NCBI RefSeq assembly: GCF_016735585.2
Contig: NZ_JAERSE020000002.1
Span: 372,001-436,000 of the forward strand
Source of the DNA: Chryseobacterium tagetis
GTDB taxonomy: Bacteria; Bacteroidota; Bacteroidia; Flavobacteriales; Weeksellaceae
Length of the DNA: 64,000 nt
Direction of reading: 5' to 3'
How positions within the stretch are numbered: position 1 is the stretch's first letter; each line of letters starts with the position of its first letter. Positions 53,117 to 62,152 of this stretch are shown in pieces. The notes beneath the pieces were generated by a model. It did not search any database. It saw nothing but the letters and a program-made list of their open reading frames with translations, and was not told where the DNA came from. The position numbers were made by a program, and so were the translations under genes.

Positions 53117-54011
53117 AATCGGAACCCGAAATTCCGCACTTGCTCTTTGGCAGGCAAGAGAAGTTGCGAGACACCTTCAAAACAGTAATTATTTAACGGA
53201 AATTGTTCCAATTGTCTCTTCAGGTGATAAAAACCTGACTCAACCCCTGTATTCTTTAGGAATCACAGGTGTTTTTACAAGAGATCTTGATGTCGCATTA
53301 TTAAATGACGAGATCGATATCGCCGTGCATTCTTTAAAAGACGTTCCCACTCAATTGCCTCAAAATATTGAGATCATTGCTTATCTGGAAAGAGATTTTC
53401 CTCAGGACGTTTTGATCAGAAAAGAATCTGCAAAGAATAAAGAATTCCACGAACTGAAACTTGCTACAAGCAGCTTAAGAAGAAGAGCTTTCTGGTTAAA
53501 GAACTTCCCGAATGCTGAATTTTCAGATATCCGCGGAAATATTCAAACCCGTCTTCAGAAATTGGAAGAGGGAGATTTTGATGCTACGATCTTATCTTTA
53601 GCGGGAATCAAGAGAATGAAAATGGATATCGATTATGAAATGTTGCCATTTTTAATTCCGGCTCCGTCTCAAGGTGTAATTGCCGTGGCAGGACATTCTG
53701 ATAAAAAAGAAATCAACGAAATTCTACAATCAATCAATCATCAGTCTACTCAAATCTGCGTAGAAATGGAAAGAAATTTCCTAAGCACGCTGGAAGGTGG
53801 ATGTACAGCTCCAATCGGAGCCTTTGCTGAGATTTTTGAAGACCAGATACGCTTCAAAGCAGCGCTTTGTTCATTAGATGGTAAAAACTGTATTGCAACA
53901 GACGAAAGCTTCGTTTATAATGAAGAAGAAAATTTTGGAGAAAAATTTGCAAAAATCGTTCTCGAAAATGGGGGTAAAGAATTAATGACAGAAATTAAAA
54001 GTCAGATTTAA
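53103..54011 (+). CDS. hemC: Hydroxymethylbilane synthase (porphobilinogen deaminase)
   Basis: Assembles four porphobilinogens into linear tetrapyrrole. RIGTRNSALALWQA starts the fold, HSLKDVPTQLP is the cofactor/substrate region, and LEGGCTAPIG gives Cys234, which carries the dipyrromethane cofactor. I start at MKSIRIGTRNS (302 aa); an upstream ATG would add eight unrelated residues and increase overlap with hemA. Confidence 0.96.
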   Translation: MKSIRIGTRNSALALWQAREVARHLQNSNYLTEIVPIVSSGDKNLTQPLYSLGITGVFTRDLDVALLNDEIDIAVHSLKDVPTQLPQNIEIIAYLERDFPQDVLIRKESAKNKEFHELKLATSSLRRRAFWLKNFPNAEFSDIRGNIQTRLQKLEEGDFDATILSLAGIKRMKMDIDYEMLPFLIPAPSQGVIAVAGHSDKKEINEILQSINHQSTQICVEMERNFLSTLEGGCTAPIGAFAEIFEDQIRFKAALCSLDGKNCIATDESFVYNEEENFGEKFAKIVLENGGKELMTEIKSQI

Positions 54012-54033
54012 TTGATTTTAAATTTACCTGATA

Positions 54034-54615
54034 ATGAGAAAGTATTTCACCATTCTTATCATTATGTTTTGTGTTTTAACTTTAAAAGCACAGAATCAGT
54101 TTGCCCAAAAGCTTTCTGACGCCGCTTTAAGTTTAACAAAAGACAAAGTAACTTACGATCCTGCTTATTTTATGATAAAATATCCGAATGGAGATATCCC
54201 TTCAGATAAAGGAGTGTGCACTGATGTTGTCATCAGAGCCTACAGAAAACTGGGAATTGATCTTCAGAAAGAAGTGCATGAAGATATGGCGAAAAATTTT
54301 TCAAAATATCCTAAAACATGGGGCCTGAAAAAGACCGATACGAATATTGACCACCGCAGAGTTCCGAACTTAAGGGTATTCTTTGCCAAATTCGGAAAAT
54401 CAAAATCTATAGAAACAAAACCTGAACTGTATGTTCCCGGAGATATTGTAACGTGGATTTTACCCGGAAACCTGACTCACATCGGAATTGTTGTGAACAA
54501 AAAATCAGCCGACAGAAAACGATATTTAATTGTACACAATATCGGAGGAGGACAGGTTGTTGAAGATTGCTTATTCAAATTTACCATTACCGGACATTAT
54601 CAATATCAGAAATAA
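54034..54615 (+). CDS. DUF1287 family secreted protein
   Basis: 193 aa with a signal peptide ending LKAQ. The mature part carries the family's marks: YDPAYFMIKYPNGDIPSDKG, VCTDVVIRAYRKLGIDLQ, NIDHRRVPNL and LTHIGIVVN. The Cys and His arrangement recalls the NlpC/P60 fold, so a peptidoglycan amidase/peptidase is plausible. It lies inside the haem operon, 22 nt after hemC and 5 nt before an amidase gene. Confidence 0.85.
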   Translation: MRKYFTILIIMFCVLTLKAQNQFAQKLSDAALSLTKDKVTYDPAYFMIKYPNGDIPSDKGVCTDVVIRAYRKLGIDLQKEVHEDMAKNFSKYPKTWGLKKTDTNIDHRRVPNLRVFFAKFGKSKSIETKPELYVPGDIVTWILPGNLTHIGIVVNKKSADRKRYLIVHNIGGGQVVEDCLFKFTITGHYQYQK

Positions 54616-54620
54616 AGAAT

Positions 54621-55277
54621 ATGAAAAATATAATTTGTTTTCTGTTTGTATTGATTATCAGTTTTGCAGCAGGACAGAAAAACGAACCCAAAATAATCAA
54701 TAAACCGATTAATTATTTTGAGGAAAGAATTCGTTTAAGTTTAGAATATATGAAGGAACATCACGGATTGATTCAAAAAACACCGACGATCGTTCCTAAA
54801 ATGATTGTTCTTCATTACACTGCAGGCGGAACTGTAGAAAGTAACTTCAAATATTTTAATAAAAACACGCTTGAAAGCGGAAGAAGTACTCTGAAAAAAC
54901 AAAGTACATTAAATGTTTCTTCACAGTTTATCATAGACCGTGATGGTACAATTTACAAGTTAATGGAACCGACTCAATTTGCAAGACACACAATTGGACT
55001 GAATTACTGCGCGATCGGAATTGAAAATATCGGAAGTAAAAAAGAACCGCTTACCGAAAAACAGGTTTCAGCCAATGCACAACTGGTAAGATATTTAACT
55101 CAGAAATATAAAATCGAATATCTTATCGGTCATTCGGAATATGGAGTTTTCAGAAATTCAAAACTCTGGAAGGAATCTGACCCGAATTATTTCACAGGAA
55201 AAGAAGATCCGGGAAAAGATTTCATGAACAAAGTAAGGCTTCAGGTGGCCGATTTACATTTAAAAGACAAGCCTTAA
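54621..55277 (+). CDS. N-acetylmuramoyl-L-alanine amidase (amidase_2 type), secreted
   Basis: 218 aa, signal peptide ending FAAGQ. VLHYTAGG (zinc His), SSQFIIDRDGTIYKLM, FARHTIG (His) and IGIENIG outline the T7-lysozyme/AmpD-like fold, and IGHSEYG supplies the third His. Cuts the glycan-peptide bond of peptidoglycan. I start at the Met at 54621, since upstream residues do not fit a signal peptide. It overlaps hemD by 1 nt. Confidence 0.88.
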   Translation: MKNIICFLFVLIISFAAGQKNEPKIINKPINYFEERIRLSLEYMKEHHGLIQKTPTIVPKMIVLHYTAGGTVESNFKYFNKNTLESGRSTLKKQSTLNVSSQFIIDRDGTIYKLMEPTQFARHTIGLNYCAIGIENIGSKKEPLTEKQVSANAQLVRYLTQKYKIEYLIGHSEYGVFRNSKLWKESDPNYFTGKEDPGKDFMNKVRLQVADLHLKDKP

Positions 55278-55960
55278 TGAAGATTTTATTTACCAAAAAC
55301 ATAGATCCAATGATATTATCCAAAGAATTAGGAGAGGGTATTTCGGTTGATTGTGTTGAGGTAATTAAAACAAATCCATTAAAAATAAAACCTTTTAACC
55401 TGAAAGATTATTCACTGATTTTTACGAGTTCAAAAGGAGTAAATTCTTTTTTTAAAAACGGTTTTAAACCCAATGAAGATTTCACGGCAAAGAATTACAA
55501 TAAAATTTATTGCGTCGGAGAAAAAACTAAACGGGAAGTAAGAAAAAATGGTTTCGGAACTTTTAAAGTTTTGAAAAATGCCGATACGCTTTCAAAATTT
55601 ATTATTACCCATTGTCAGCATGAAAAATTTCTGCACTTCTGCGGAAACATAGCGTTAGACGTACTTGACGAAAATCTTCCACTACAGAACATCAGCTATA
55701 AAAAATTCACGGTTTACAACACAGAGGAAATCAATCCGTTGATAAATGAAAAATATCATGTCGGCGTATTTTTTAGTCCGAGCGGAGTTCGTAGTTTTGC
55801 AAATCGAAATTCTTTTGATGATATGACCTTGGTTTCTATTGGCGAAACGACTGCCAATGAGCTGAGAAAGTATACTTCAAACCAGGTTTTAGTATCGGAA
55901 GGAAATAATCTGATCTCTGTTTTGAAGTTGATCAGAAAAGAAATTTTAAACAAAAATTGA
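55277..55960 (+). CDS. hemD: Uroporphyrinogen-III synthase
   Basis: 227 aa; closes and inverts ring D of hydroxymethylbilane. This family diverges strongly, but [43 protein letters not shown] and [12 protein letters not shown] are the expected two-domain signature. Its position between hemC and hemE supports it. Overlaps the amidase stop (TAATG). Confidence 0.9.
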   Translation: MKILFTKNIDPMILSKELGEGISVDCVEVIKTNPLKIKPFNLKDYSLIFTSSKGVNSFFKNGFKPNEDFTAKNYNKIYCVGEKTKREVRKNGFGTFKVLKNADTLSKFIITHCQHEKFLHFCGNIALDVLDENLPLQNISYKKFTVYNTEEINPLINEKYHVGVFFSPSGVRSFANRNSFDDMTLVSIGETTANELRKYTSNQVLVSEGNNLISVLKLIRKEILNKN

Positions 55961-56000
55961 ATATTTAATTGTCTTTTTGACAATATCAGTCTACTATATT

Positions 56001-57038
56001 ATGATTAAGAACGACCTATATTTAAAAGCACTTCGCGGAGAAACCGTAGAAAGACCGCCAGTTTGGATGATGAGACAAGCAGGAAGATATTTACCTGAAT
56101 TCATTGCACTACGTGATCAATATGATTTCTTCACAAGATGTCAGACTCCTGAATTGGCTTCCGAAATTACGGTACAGCCGATCAGAAGATTTCCGTTGGA
56201 TGCTGCGATTTTGTTCTCAGACATTTTGGTAGTTCCGCAAGCAATGGGAATTGATTTTAAGATGAAAGAATCTGTAGGGCCTTGGTTGGATACTCCAATC
56301 AGAACAATGGAACAGGTTCAGAATGTTGTGGTTCCGGATGTTAATGATACATTAGGATACGTTTTTGATGCCATTGAACTGACACTGCAAAAATTAGATA
56401 ATGAAATTCCATTGATCGGTTTTGCAGGTTCTCCCTGGACGATTCTTTGTTACTGTGTAGAAGGAAAAGGAAGCAAGGCTTTTGATATTGCTAAATCTTT
56501 CTGTTTCCAGCAACCGGAAGCGGCTCATTTATTACTTCAGAAAATCACCGATACTACAATTGCTTATCTGAAAAGAAAAGTAGAAAAAGGAGTTTCTGCG
56601 GTTCAGGTGTTCGATTCTTGGGGAGGAATGCTTTCTCCGACTGATTATCAGGAATTCTCTTGGAAATATATCAATCAGATCGTTGAAGCTTTAAGCCCTT
56701 TAACTCACGTTGTTGTTTTTGGAAAAGGATGTTGGTTTGCATTGGAAGATATGGTACAGTCTCCGGTTTCAGCTTTAGGTGTTGACTGGACGATCAAACC
56801 TGAATTTGCAAGAACATTAACGAATCATACGATGACGCTTCAGGGGAATTTTGATCCTGCAAGATTACATTCTACGCCTGAAACGATCAAGAAAATGGTG
56901 ACTGAAATGATCAACCGTTTCGGAAAAGACAGATATATTGCGAATTTAGGACATGGTATTCTGCCTAACATCCCTGTGGAAAATGCGGAAGCATTTATCA
57001 GAGCGGTGGTGGATTGGAAGCCAACTGTTCAGTTTTAA
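56001..57038 (+). CDS. hemE: Uroporphyrinogen decarboxylase
   Basis: 345 aa. Removes four acetate carboxyls to give coproporphyrinogen [19 protein letters not shown] is the N-terminal signature, with Arg and Asp of the active site ([12 protein letters not shown]); [12 protein letters not shown] and NLGHGILPN complete it. I use the ATG at 56001, as the extra eight upstream residues do not match the family. 40 nt separate it from hemD. Confidence 0.97.
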   Translation: MIKNDLYLKALRGETVERPPVWMMRQAGRYLPEFIALRDQYDFFTRCQTPELASEITVQPIRRFPLDAAILFSDILVVPQAMGIDFKMKESVGPWLDTPIRTMEQVQNVVVPDVNDTLGYVFDAIELTLQKLDNEIPLIGFAGSPWTILCYCVEGKGSKAFDIAKSFCFQQPEAAHLLLQKITDTTIAYLKRKVEKGVSAVQVFDSWGGMLSPTDYQEFSWKYINQIVEALSPLTHVVVFGKGCWFALEDMVQSPVSALGVDWTIKPEFARTLTNHTMTLQGNFDPARLHSTPETIKKMVTEMINRFGKDRYIANLGHGILPNIPVENAEAFIRAVVDWKPTVQF

Positions 57039-57074
57039 TCTCTCGCAGATGACACAGATTTTTACAGTATGCTT

Positions 57075-57148
57075 GTCATTCCGTAGGAATCTATGTTCAA
57101 GTATTTAAATTATATTTAAATGCGTTGTTGAGATTCTTACAGAATGAC
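57075..57148. repeat. 75-bp palindromic intergenic repeat, copy B
   Basis: Left GTCATTCCGTAGGAATCTA, right AGATTCTTACAGAATGAC, imperfect inverted copies. Same ends as copies A and C, different core. A CGCAGATT-type fragment lies just before it (57043-57060). Confidence 0.65.
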
Positions 57149-57172
57149 AAGGTTTAAGTTTAAATAATATAT

Positions 57173-57206
57173 AAATCCCCTTTCAAGTGCTGAAAGGGGA
57201 TTTTTT
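57173..57206. terminator. Terminator between convergent hemE and nitroreductase
   Basis: Perfect 13-bp arms AAATCCCCTTTCA and its complement, followed by Ts. Confidence 0.85.
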
Positions 57207-57229
57207 ATGAATAAAAATCAATTAAATAA

Positions 57230-57862
57230 TTAGTTAACTTCTGTAATGAAATCTTCTTTTGATTTTCTCACCTTAGTAAGATTCACCAACCAATCATTTG
57301 AAGCATCTCTGTAACCTATTGGCAACAACAGAACGCTTTTCAGACCTTTTTCTTTTAAATTTAATATTTCATCCACCGCTTCAGGAGAAAAACCTTCCAT
57401 TGGCGTAGAATCAACTTCTTCGAAAGCTGCAGCGATAATTGCCGCCCCAAAAGAAATATAAGCCTGTTTAGCTGCATGAGTAAAGTTTTCTTCAGCAGAT
57501 CTTTGCGGATAGGTACCCAACAACATTTGTCTGTAGTTTTCCCAGCCTTCGTTTTTAAATCCTCTGATATCATTTGTCAGATCAAACATTTTGTTGATTC
57601 TTTCTTCTGTATAGGTATCCCAAGCTGCGAAAACCAAAAGATGAGAACAATCCGTAATTTGTGGCTGGTTCCAAGCATGAGGTTTAATCTGTTCTTTGAT
57701 TTCCTGATTGGTAACAACGATGATTTCGAAAGGCTGAAGACCACTTGATGTTGGTGCTAGTCTTGCTGCTTCTAATATTTTATCCACCTTTTCCTGTGGT
57801 ACTTTTTGACCGTTCATTGCTTTGGTAGCAAATCTCCAGTTCAATTTTTCAATTAATTCCAT
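57230..57862 (-). CDS. Nitroreductase family FMN oxidoreductase (NfsB-like)
   Basis: 210 aa. RFATKAMNGQKVP, RLAPTSSGLQPFEIIVV, AAKQAYISFGAAIIAAAFE and PMEGFSPEAVDEILNL are the NfsB/Frp family landmarks (FMN phosphate and dimer contacts). It probably reduces quinones or nitro compounds with NAD(P)H. Single gene, convergent with hemE. Confidence 0.9.
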   Translation of the reverse strand: MELIEKLNWRFATKAMNGQKVPQEKVDKILEAARLAPTSSGLQPFEIIVVTNQEIKEQIKPHAWNQPQITDCSHLLVFAAWDTYTEERINKMFDLTNDIRGFKNEGWENYRQMLLGTYPQRSAEENFTHAAKQAYISFGAAIIAAAFEEVDSTPMEGFSPEAVDEILNLKEKGLKSVLLLPIGYRDASNDWLVNLTKVRKSKEDFITEVN

Positions 57863-58015
57863 AGATTAAATTTTGACCCAACAAAATTACTTCATGCTCA
57901 ACAACATTGGTGCATGAATTTTTAAATTTGATCTATTGTTAACATCTATTATTCAGGGTGAGATCAATAATTTTAAAAAAATAAGAAGCTCCCGAAATTC
58001 AGAAGCTTTTTTAAG

Positions 58016-58834
58016 TTATTGTTTGATGATTTTCTTTTTAATAACATTTTCACCATCATCGATGACAATCATGTAAGTTCCTCTAGGAAGATCAGATAGG
58101 TTATATGATTCTGCGGCTCCGGTAAATGTTTTTACAAACTTGCCAGACATATCAATTACAGAAACCTTTGAATTCGATTTTAAATCAGATTTAATATAAA
58201 GATTATCTCTTACAGGATTCGGATAAATCTGGAGTTTATCTTCAGCGGAAACCTCAGAAGTTGCCAATGAAGCACTTGTAATCGTTACATCATCAATTGC
58301 CGCTCCATAGGAATAATCTCCCGCATCATCATAAACAAACCTCAGCTGGAAATTAGCATTGATATAAGGTGTTAAATCAATGTTTGTAGCATTGTCATAA
58401 GCTTCAATCGTATACATAAAAGTATTCCAATCAATTCCCCATTGTCCGGAATCTCCCACAGAACTGAATACCTGAATCCAGGAAGTCCCGTTGAAAACCT
58501 CCACTTTTATCGTAGAATCAAGATCGTAGATCATATTGGCATATTTAAATGACAATTTTGGACTTGTAACTCCCACGAGATTGATCACCGGTGACACTAA
58601 TCTTGCATTAGAATTAATAGAAGAAGGTCCCGCATCATCATCATCAAAAAAAGCTGCACCACTCGGAAAAATAACAAAACCTGCTTGACTGCCCACTCCC
58701 CAGTTATACGTCGTATCCGGATTATTGACTGTCCATCCTGAAGGCATTGAACCCCCGTTGAAATTTTCAGAAAACACTTGTGCATTAGATAATATTCCAC
58801 AAGCTAACAAGAAAAAAAGTAATTGTTGTTTCAT
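58016..58834 (-). CDS. T9SS-secreted choice-of-anchor J-type protein
   Basis: 272 aa. The signal peptide ends LSNAQ. The N-terminal 160 residues (FSENFNGGSMPSGWTVNN, FKYANMIYDLDSTIKV, LRFVYDDAGDYSYGAAIDD) match choice-of-anchor J/MAM-like beta-sandwich domains. The last 75 residues (LQIYPNPVRDNLYI, YNLSDLPRGTYMIVI, KKKIIKQ) are a T9SS type A sorting domain. Hence it is exported across the outer membrane by T9SS. Start at Met 58834, as the longer frame adds a poor leader. Confidence 0.9.
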   Translation of the reverse strand: MKQQLLFFLLACGILSNAQVFSENFNGGSMPSGWTVNNPDTTYNWGVGSQAGFVIFPSGAAFFDDDDAGPSSINSNARLVSPVINLVGVTSPKLSFKYANMIYDLDSTIKVEVFNGTSWIQVFSSVGDSGQWGIDWNTFMYTIEAYDNATNIDLTPYINANFQLRFVYDDAGDYSYGAAIDDVTITSASLATSEVSAEDKLQIYPNPVRDNLYIKSDLKSNSKVSVIDMSGKFVKTFTGAAESYNLSDLPRGTYMIVIDDGENVIKKKIIKQ

Positions 58835-58919
58835 AGTAATATTTTTAAGGTAAACTAAATATAGTGAATTTTTTTTAAATAATACCACATAAATCACTCA
58901 TTTTCAAATACATTAAAAT

Positions 58920-58958
58920 AAAACAGCACTTCTAAATTTCAGAAGTGCTGTTTTATTT
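58920..58958. terminator. Terminator between sufS and T9SS gene
   Basis: Perfect 14-bp arms AAAACAGCACTTCT and its complement, then Ts; it ends sufS on the minus strand. Confidence 0.8.
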
Positions 58959-58972
58959 ATTTTTTTAAAGGA

Positions 58973-60193
58973 TTAACTTAGCATTCGCTGTGCCTTTTTC
59001 ACTCCTTCTACCAAAGAATCAATTTCTTCGAAAGTATTATAAACAGCAAAGCTGGCTCTTACCGTTCCTGCGATATTAAAGAAATTCATGATAGGCTGAG
59101 TACAATGATGTCCTGTTCTTACAGCAACCCCCATTTTATCAAGGATCATTCCTACATCGGAAGAAATTCCTACTCCTTCAAGATTAAAAGAAACAACACC
59201 CGTTCTGTGCGCTTTTTCACCATATACTTTCAATCCTTCTATTTCCAAAAGTTGTCTTTGCGCATATTCCAGTAAAGCGTTCTCATGACTCTGGATATTC
59301 TCCTGTCCTACTTTTTGAATAAAATCAATGGCTGCTCCCAACGCAATATTTCCTCCCACATTCGGAGTTCCTGCTTCAAATTTAAAAGGAAGTCCTGCAT
59401 ACGTTGTTCCGTCAAAAGAACACGTTGCTATCATTTCTCCTCCCCCATGAAACGGTGGCAGATCTTCAAGAACTTCCTGCTTTCCGTATAAAATACCTGT
59501 TCCCATTGGAGCATACATTTTATGCCCCGAAAACACAAAGAAATCACAGTCCAGTTTTTGAACATCGATTGTAAAATGCGGTGCAGACTGGGCTCCGTCA
59601 ATCACAATATAAGCATTGGAATTCGCTCTCGTTTTGGAAATGATTTCTTCAATAGGATTTACAATTCCCAAAGCATTTGAAACCTGATTTACAGAAACCA
59701 CTTTCGTTTTCTCACTTAAAAATTCATCCAACTTATCTAATTGAAGAATCCCGTTTTCATCGATCGGAATGACTCTTAATTTTGCTCCGGTTCTTTCACA
59801 AAGCAATTGCCAAGGAACAATATTTGAGTGATGCTCAAGATAAGAGATGATAATTTCATCGTCTTTTTTTAATTTCTGAGTTAAAATATAAGAAATAAGG
59901 TTCAACCCTTCCGTTGTTCCTTTTGTGAAAATAACTTCAAAATCATGTTTTGCATTGATGAATTTCTGAATCTTTCTTCGGGAAAGCTCCATTTCTTCTG
60001 TTGCTAATTGGCTTAATGTATGAATTCCTCTGTGTACATTAGCATTGATCTCTGTATAATATTTGTTCCAAACCTCTAAAACCGAATTGGGTTTTTGAGA
60101 GGTTGCTGCATTATCTAAGTAAACTAAAGGTTTACCATTCACCTTCTGATCTAATATAGAAAACTGACTTCTGATTTCCTGAATGTCAAACAT
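58973..60193 (-). CDS. sufS: Cysteine desulfurase SufS
   Basis: 406 aa PLP enzyme that takes sulfur from cysteine for Fe-S assembly. SGHKMYAPMGTG gives the PLP lysine Lys225, HHSNIVPWQL the substrate region, and RTGHHCTQP the persulfide Cys364, the same as in group II SufS proteins. It is separated from sufD by a terminator and has its own -7 box, so it may be transcribed separately. Confidence 0.96.
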   Translation of the reverse strand: MFDIQEIRSQFSILDQKVNGKPLVYLDNAATSQKPNSVLEVWNKYYTEINANVHRGIHTLSQLATEEMELSRRKIQKFINAKHDFEVIFTKGTTEGLNLISYILTQKLKKDDEIIISYLEHHSNIVPWQLLCERTGAKLRVIPIDENGILQLDKLDEFLSEKTKVVSVNQVSNALGIVNPIEEIISKTRANSNAYIVIDGAQSAPHFTIDVQKLDCDFFVFSGHKMYAPMGTGILYGKQEVLEDLPPFHGGGEMIATCSFDGTTYAGLPFKFEAGTPNVGGNIALGAAIDFIQKVGQENIQSHENALLEYAQRQLLEIEGLKVYGEKAHRTGVVSFNLEGVGISSDVGMILDKMGVAVRTGHHCTQPIMNFFNIAGTVRASFAVYNTFEEIDSLVEGVKKAQRMLS

Positions 60194-60235
60194 TTATTAA
60201 ATTTTTAAATTAAACCGTTCTTATTTAGAACTCTT

Positions 60236-60243
60236 CAAATTTA
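60236..60243 (-). promoter_or_regulatory. -7 box of a separate sufS promoter
   Basis: CAAATTTA reads TAAATTTG on the minus strand, 42 nt before the sufS ATG and downstream of the sufD terminator. Confidence 0.5.
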
Positions 60244-60279
60244 CGGCTTTTTCTTAATACTTGCTGTTAAAGAAAAGCA

Positions 60280-60310
60280 AAAAGCACTTCAGTCCGAAGT
60301 GCTTTTTTAT
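60280..60310. terminator. Terminator between sufD and sufS
   Basis: AAAAGCACTTC (60280-60290) pairs with GAAGTGCTTTT (60296-60306) with a T run on the plus side and an A/T tail on the minus side. Confidence 0.65.
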
Positions 60311-60325
60311 ATTTTCAAATATTTA

Positions 60326-61657
60326 TTAAAACTCAATATCTACTTCTAATTTCTCCGCCAAAAGTTTTGAGATCTTTTCTTTCAGAGGTTCAATATCGAT
60401 ATTCTGCATGGCATCGTTTGCAAAAGCATATAAAAGTAACGCCTGAGCTTCTTTTTTAGAAATCCCTCTTGCTCTCAGATAGAATAAAGCATCTTCATTC
60501 AGCTGACCGACTGTACAACCGTGAGAACACTTCACATCATCTGCAAAAATCTCAAGCTGAGGTTTTGTATCAATGGTTGCTCCTTCACTTAATAAAACAT
60601 TGTTGTTTTGCTGATAAGCATTCGTTTTCTGAGCAATTTTATCTACAAATACTTTCCCGTTGAAAACTCCGTGAGATTTCCCGTTGAAAATACCTTTGTA
60701 GTTCTGATAACTTTCACAATTCGGCTGATTGTGGTGAACCGCTGTATGATGGTCTACCAACTGGTCTTTCCCGATAATGGTGATTCCGTTCATGAATGAA
60801 TTGATATTCGATCCGTTCTGAATGAAATCTAAGTTGTTTCTTACCAATTTACCTCCGAAAGAGAATGTGTTTACAGTCGTTAAACTGTCTTTTTCCTGTT
60901 TTGCGAAAGTATTGTCAATTAAGTAAGAAGTATCGTTATCGTTCTGTAATTTATGCCAGTCTGCTTTTGCATTTGGGTAAGTGAAGATTTCAGTCACAGA
61001 ATTTGTCAATACATAAGTACTGTCAAAATTATGGTGACTTTCAATAATCTCTACTTTCGCTCCTTCTTCTACGATCAATAAATTTCTCGTATTATAAAAC
61101 GTATTTTCTTCCTGATTCTGAGAAATGTAGAAAACGTGAATTGGTTTTTCAATCACTACATTTTTAGGAACTTTCAAGAAGAAACCGTACTTGCAATATG
61201 CTTGGTTTAAATTCGTAAAAGCGGATTTATCTGCAGCAATAGTATTAAAATATTTGTCGAAAATATCTTTATGCTTCTCATCATTCAATGCATAATTAAA
61301 TGAAAGAAACTCAACATTTTCAATCGAAACTTTTGATAATTCTTTATGAAGTTTACCATTTACGAAAGTGATCCAGTCAAAATTCTCTTCACCAAGATGC
61401 AATTCATCTAATTGTTCTTTAGTGATGTTATGACTTTCTTTCGGAAAAAAATTGTATTCTTTTTCAGTAATCTCCTTTAAGTTGGTATATTTATATTCTT
61501 CGTCTTTCTTAGTCGGGAAACCAATATTTTCGAATCTTTGAAGAGCCGCTTTTCTGTCATCATCCAGAAATCTGTGATGAAGACTCTCCAAAAAGTCATT
61601 ATGGTTTTCTATAACCTGTTCTTTTAAAGTCATAATTTTGACGCTTTCGCTATTCAT
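60326..61657 (-). CDS. sufD: Fe-S cluster assembly protein SufD
   Basis: 443 aa (435 if the internal Met at 61633, MTLKEQVIENHNDF, is used; both starts are possible). The beta-helix core contains FVDKIAQKTNAYQQNNNVLL, LEIFADDVKCSHGCTVGQL and FYLRARGISKKEAQALLLYAF, the SufB/SufD family C-terminal signature with the conserved His/Cys. It forms SufBC2D scaffold with SufB and SufC. A small membrane-protein gene separates it from sufC. Confidence 0.95.
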   Translation of the reverse strand: MNSESVKIMTLKEQVIENHNDFLESLHHRFLDDDRKAALQRFENIGFPTKKDEEYKYTNLKEITEKEYNFFPKESHNITKEQLDELHLGEENFDWITFVNGKLHKELSKVSIENVEFLSFNYALNDEKHKDIFDKYFNTIAADKSAFTNLNQAYCKYGFFLKVPKNVVIEKPIHVFYISQNQEENTFYNTRNLLIVEEGAKVEIIESHHNFDSTYVLTNSVTEIFTYPNAKADWHKLQNDNDTSYLIDNTFAKQEKDSLTTVNTFSFGGKLVRNNLDFIQNGSNINSFMNGITIIGKDQLVDHHTAVHHNQPNCESYQNYKGIFNGKSHGVFNGKVFVDKIAQKTNAYQQNNNVLLSEGATIDTKPQLEIFADDVKCSHGCTVGQLNEDALFYLRARGISKKEAQALLLYAFANDAMQNIDIEPLKEKISKLLAEKLEVDIEF

Positions 61658-61699
61658 TTTTTAATTATGTTTTTTCTAATTAAGTGAAACATCGTATCA

Positions 61700-62095
61700 C
61701 TAATTTAGTTGTAATGATTTAGACTTTTTAAATCCCCAAATTCCTAAAATCAGAAGAAGTATATAAAACAAAGCCATTCTGTAATAGGCTCCGAAAAATA
61801 AACTCATAGGAATCCAGGAAGTTATCAAATTAAAAATAAAAAATGTAATCCAAACAGATACAAAAGAATATATACTCAGAATGATCTTTGATCTAACCAC
61901 TGTAGTATTTTCAATTCTTTTATTCAATATCCAAAATCCAATCATGGCCGGAATTGAAAAAATAAATCCCAAAAGTAAAACCTTTAAAATAACCGGATCA
62001 AATACTTTGTTAAATTTAAAAAAACATAATTTAATTAATGACAAAAGTACAGGAACTGAATTCGTAAAAAGCCAGACTTTAATGGTATATTTCAT
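61700..62095 (-). CDS. Four-helix membrane protein inserted in the suf cluster (131 aa)
   Basis: No family recognised. Four hydrophobic helices (about 5-25, 33-56, 68-92, 102-122) and a short Lys/Ser tail. It is on the same strand, 42 nt before sufD and 57 nt after sufC. Suf operons normally have no membrane component, so this may be an unrelated insertion or a lineage-specific addition. Confidence 0.65.
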   Translation of the reverse strand: MKYTIKVWLFTNSVPVLLSLIKLCFFKFNKVFDPVILKVLLLGFIFSIPAMIGFWILNKRIENTTVVRSKIILSIYSFVSVWITFFIFNLITSWIPMSLFFGAYYRMALFYILLLILGIWGFKKSKSLQLN

Positions 62096-62152
62096 CTATC
62101 ACAATTTGAATACATTCAATATTTTAATTGATGAGGAATTAAGTTTATCTCC

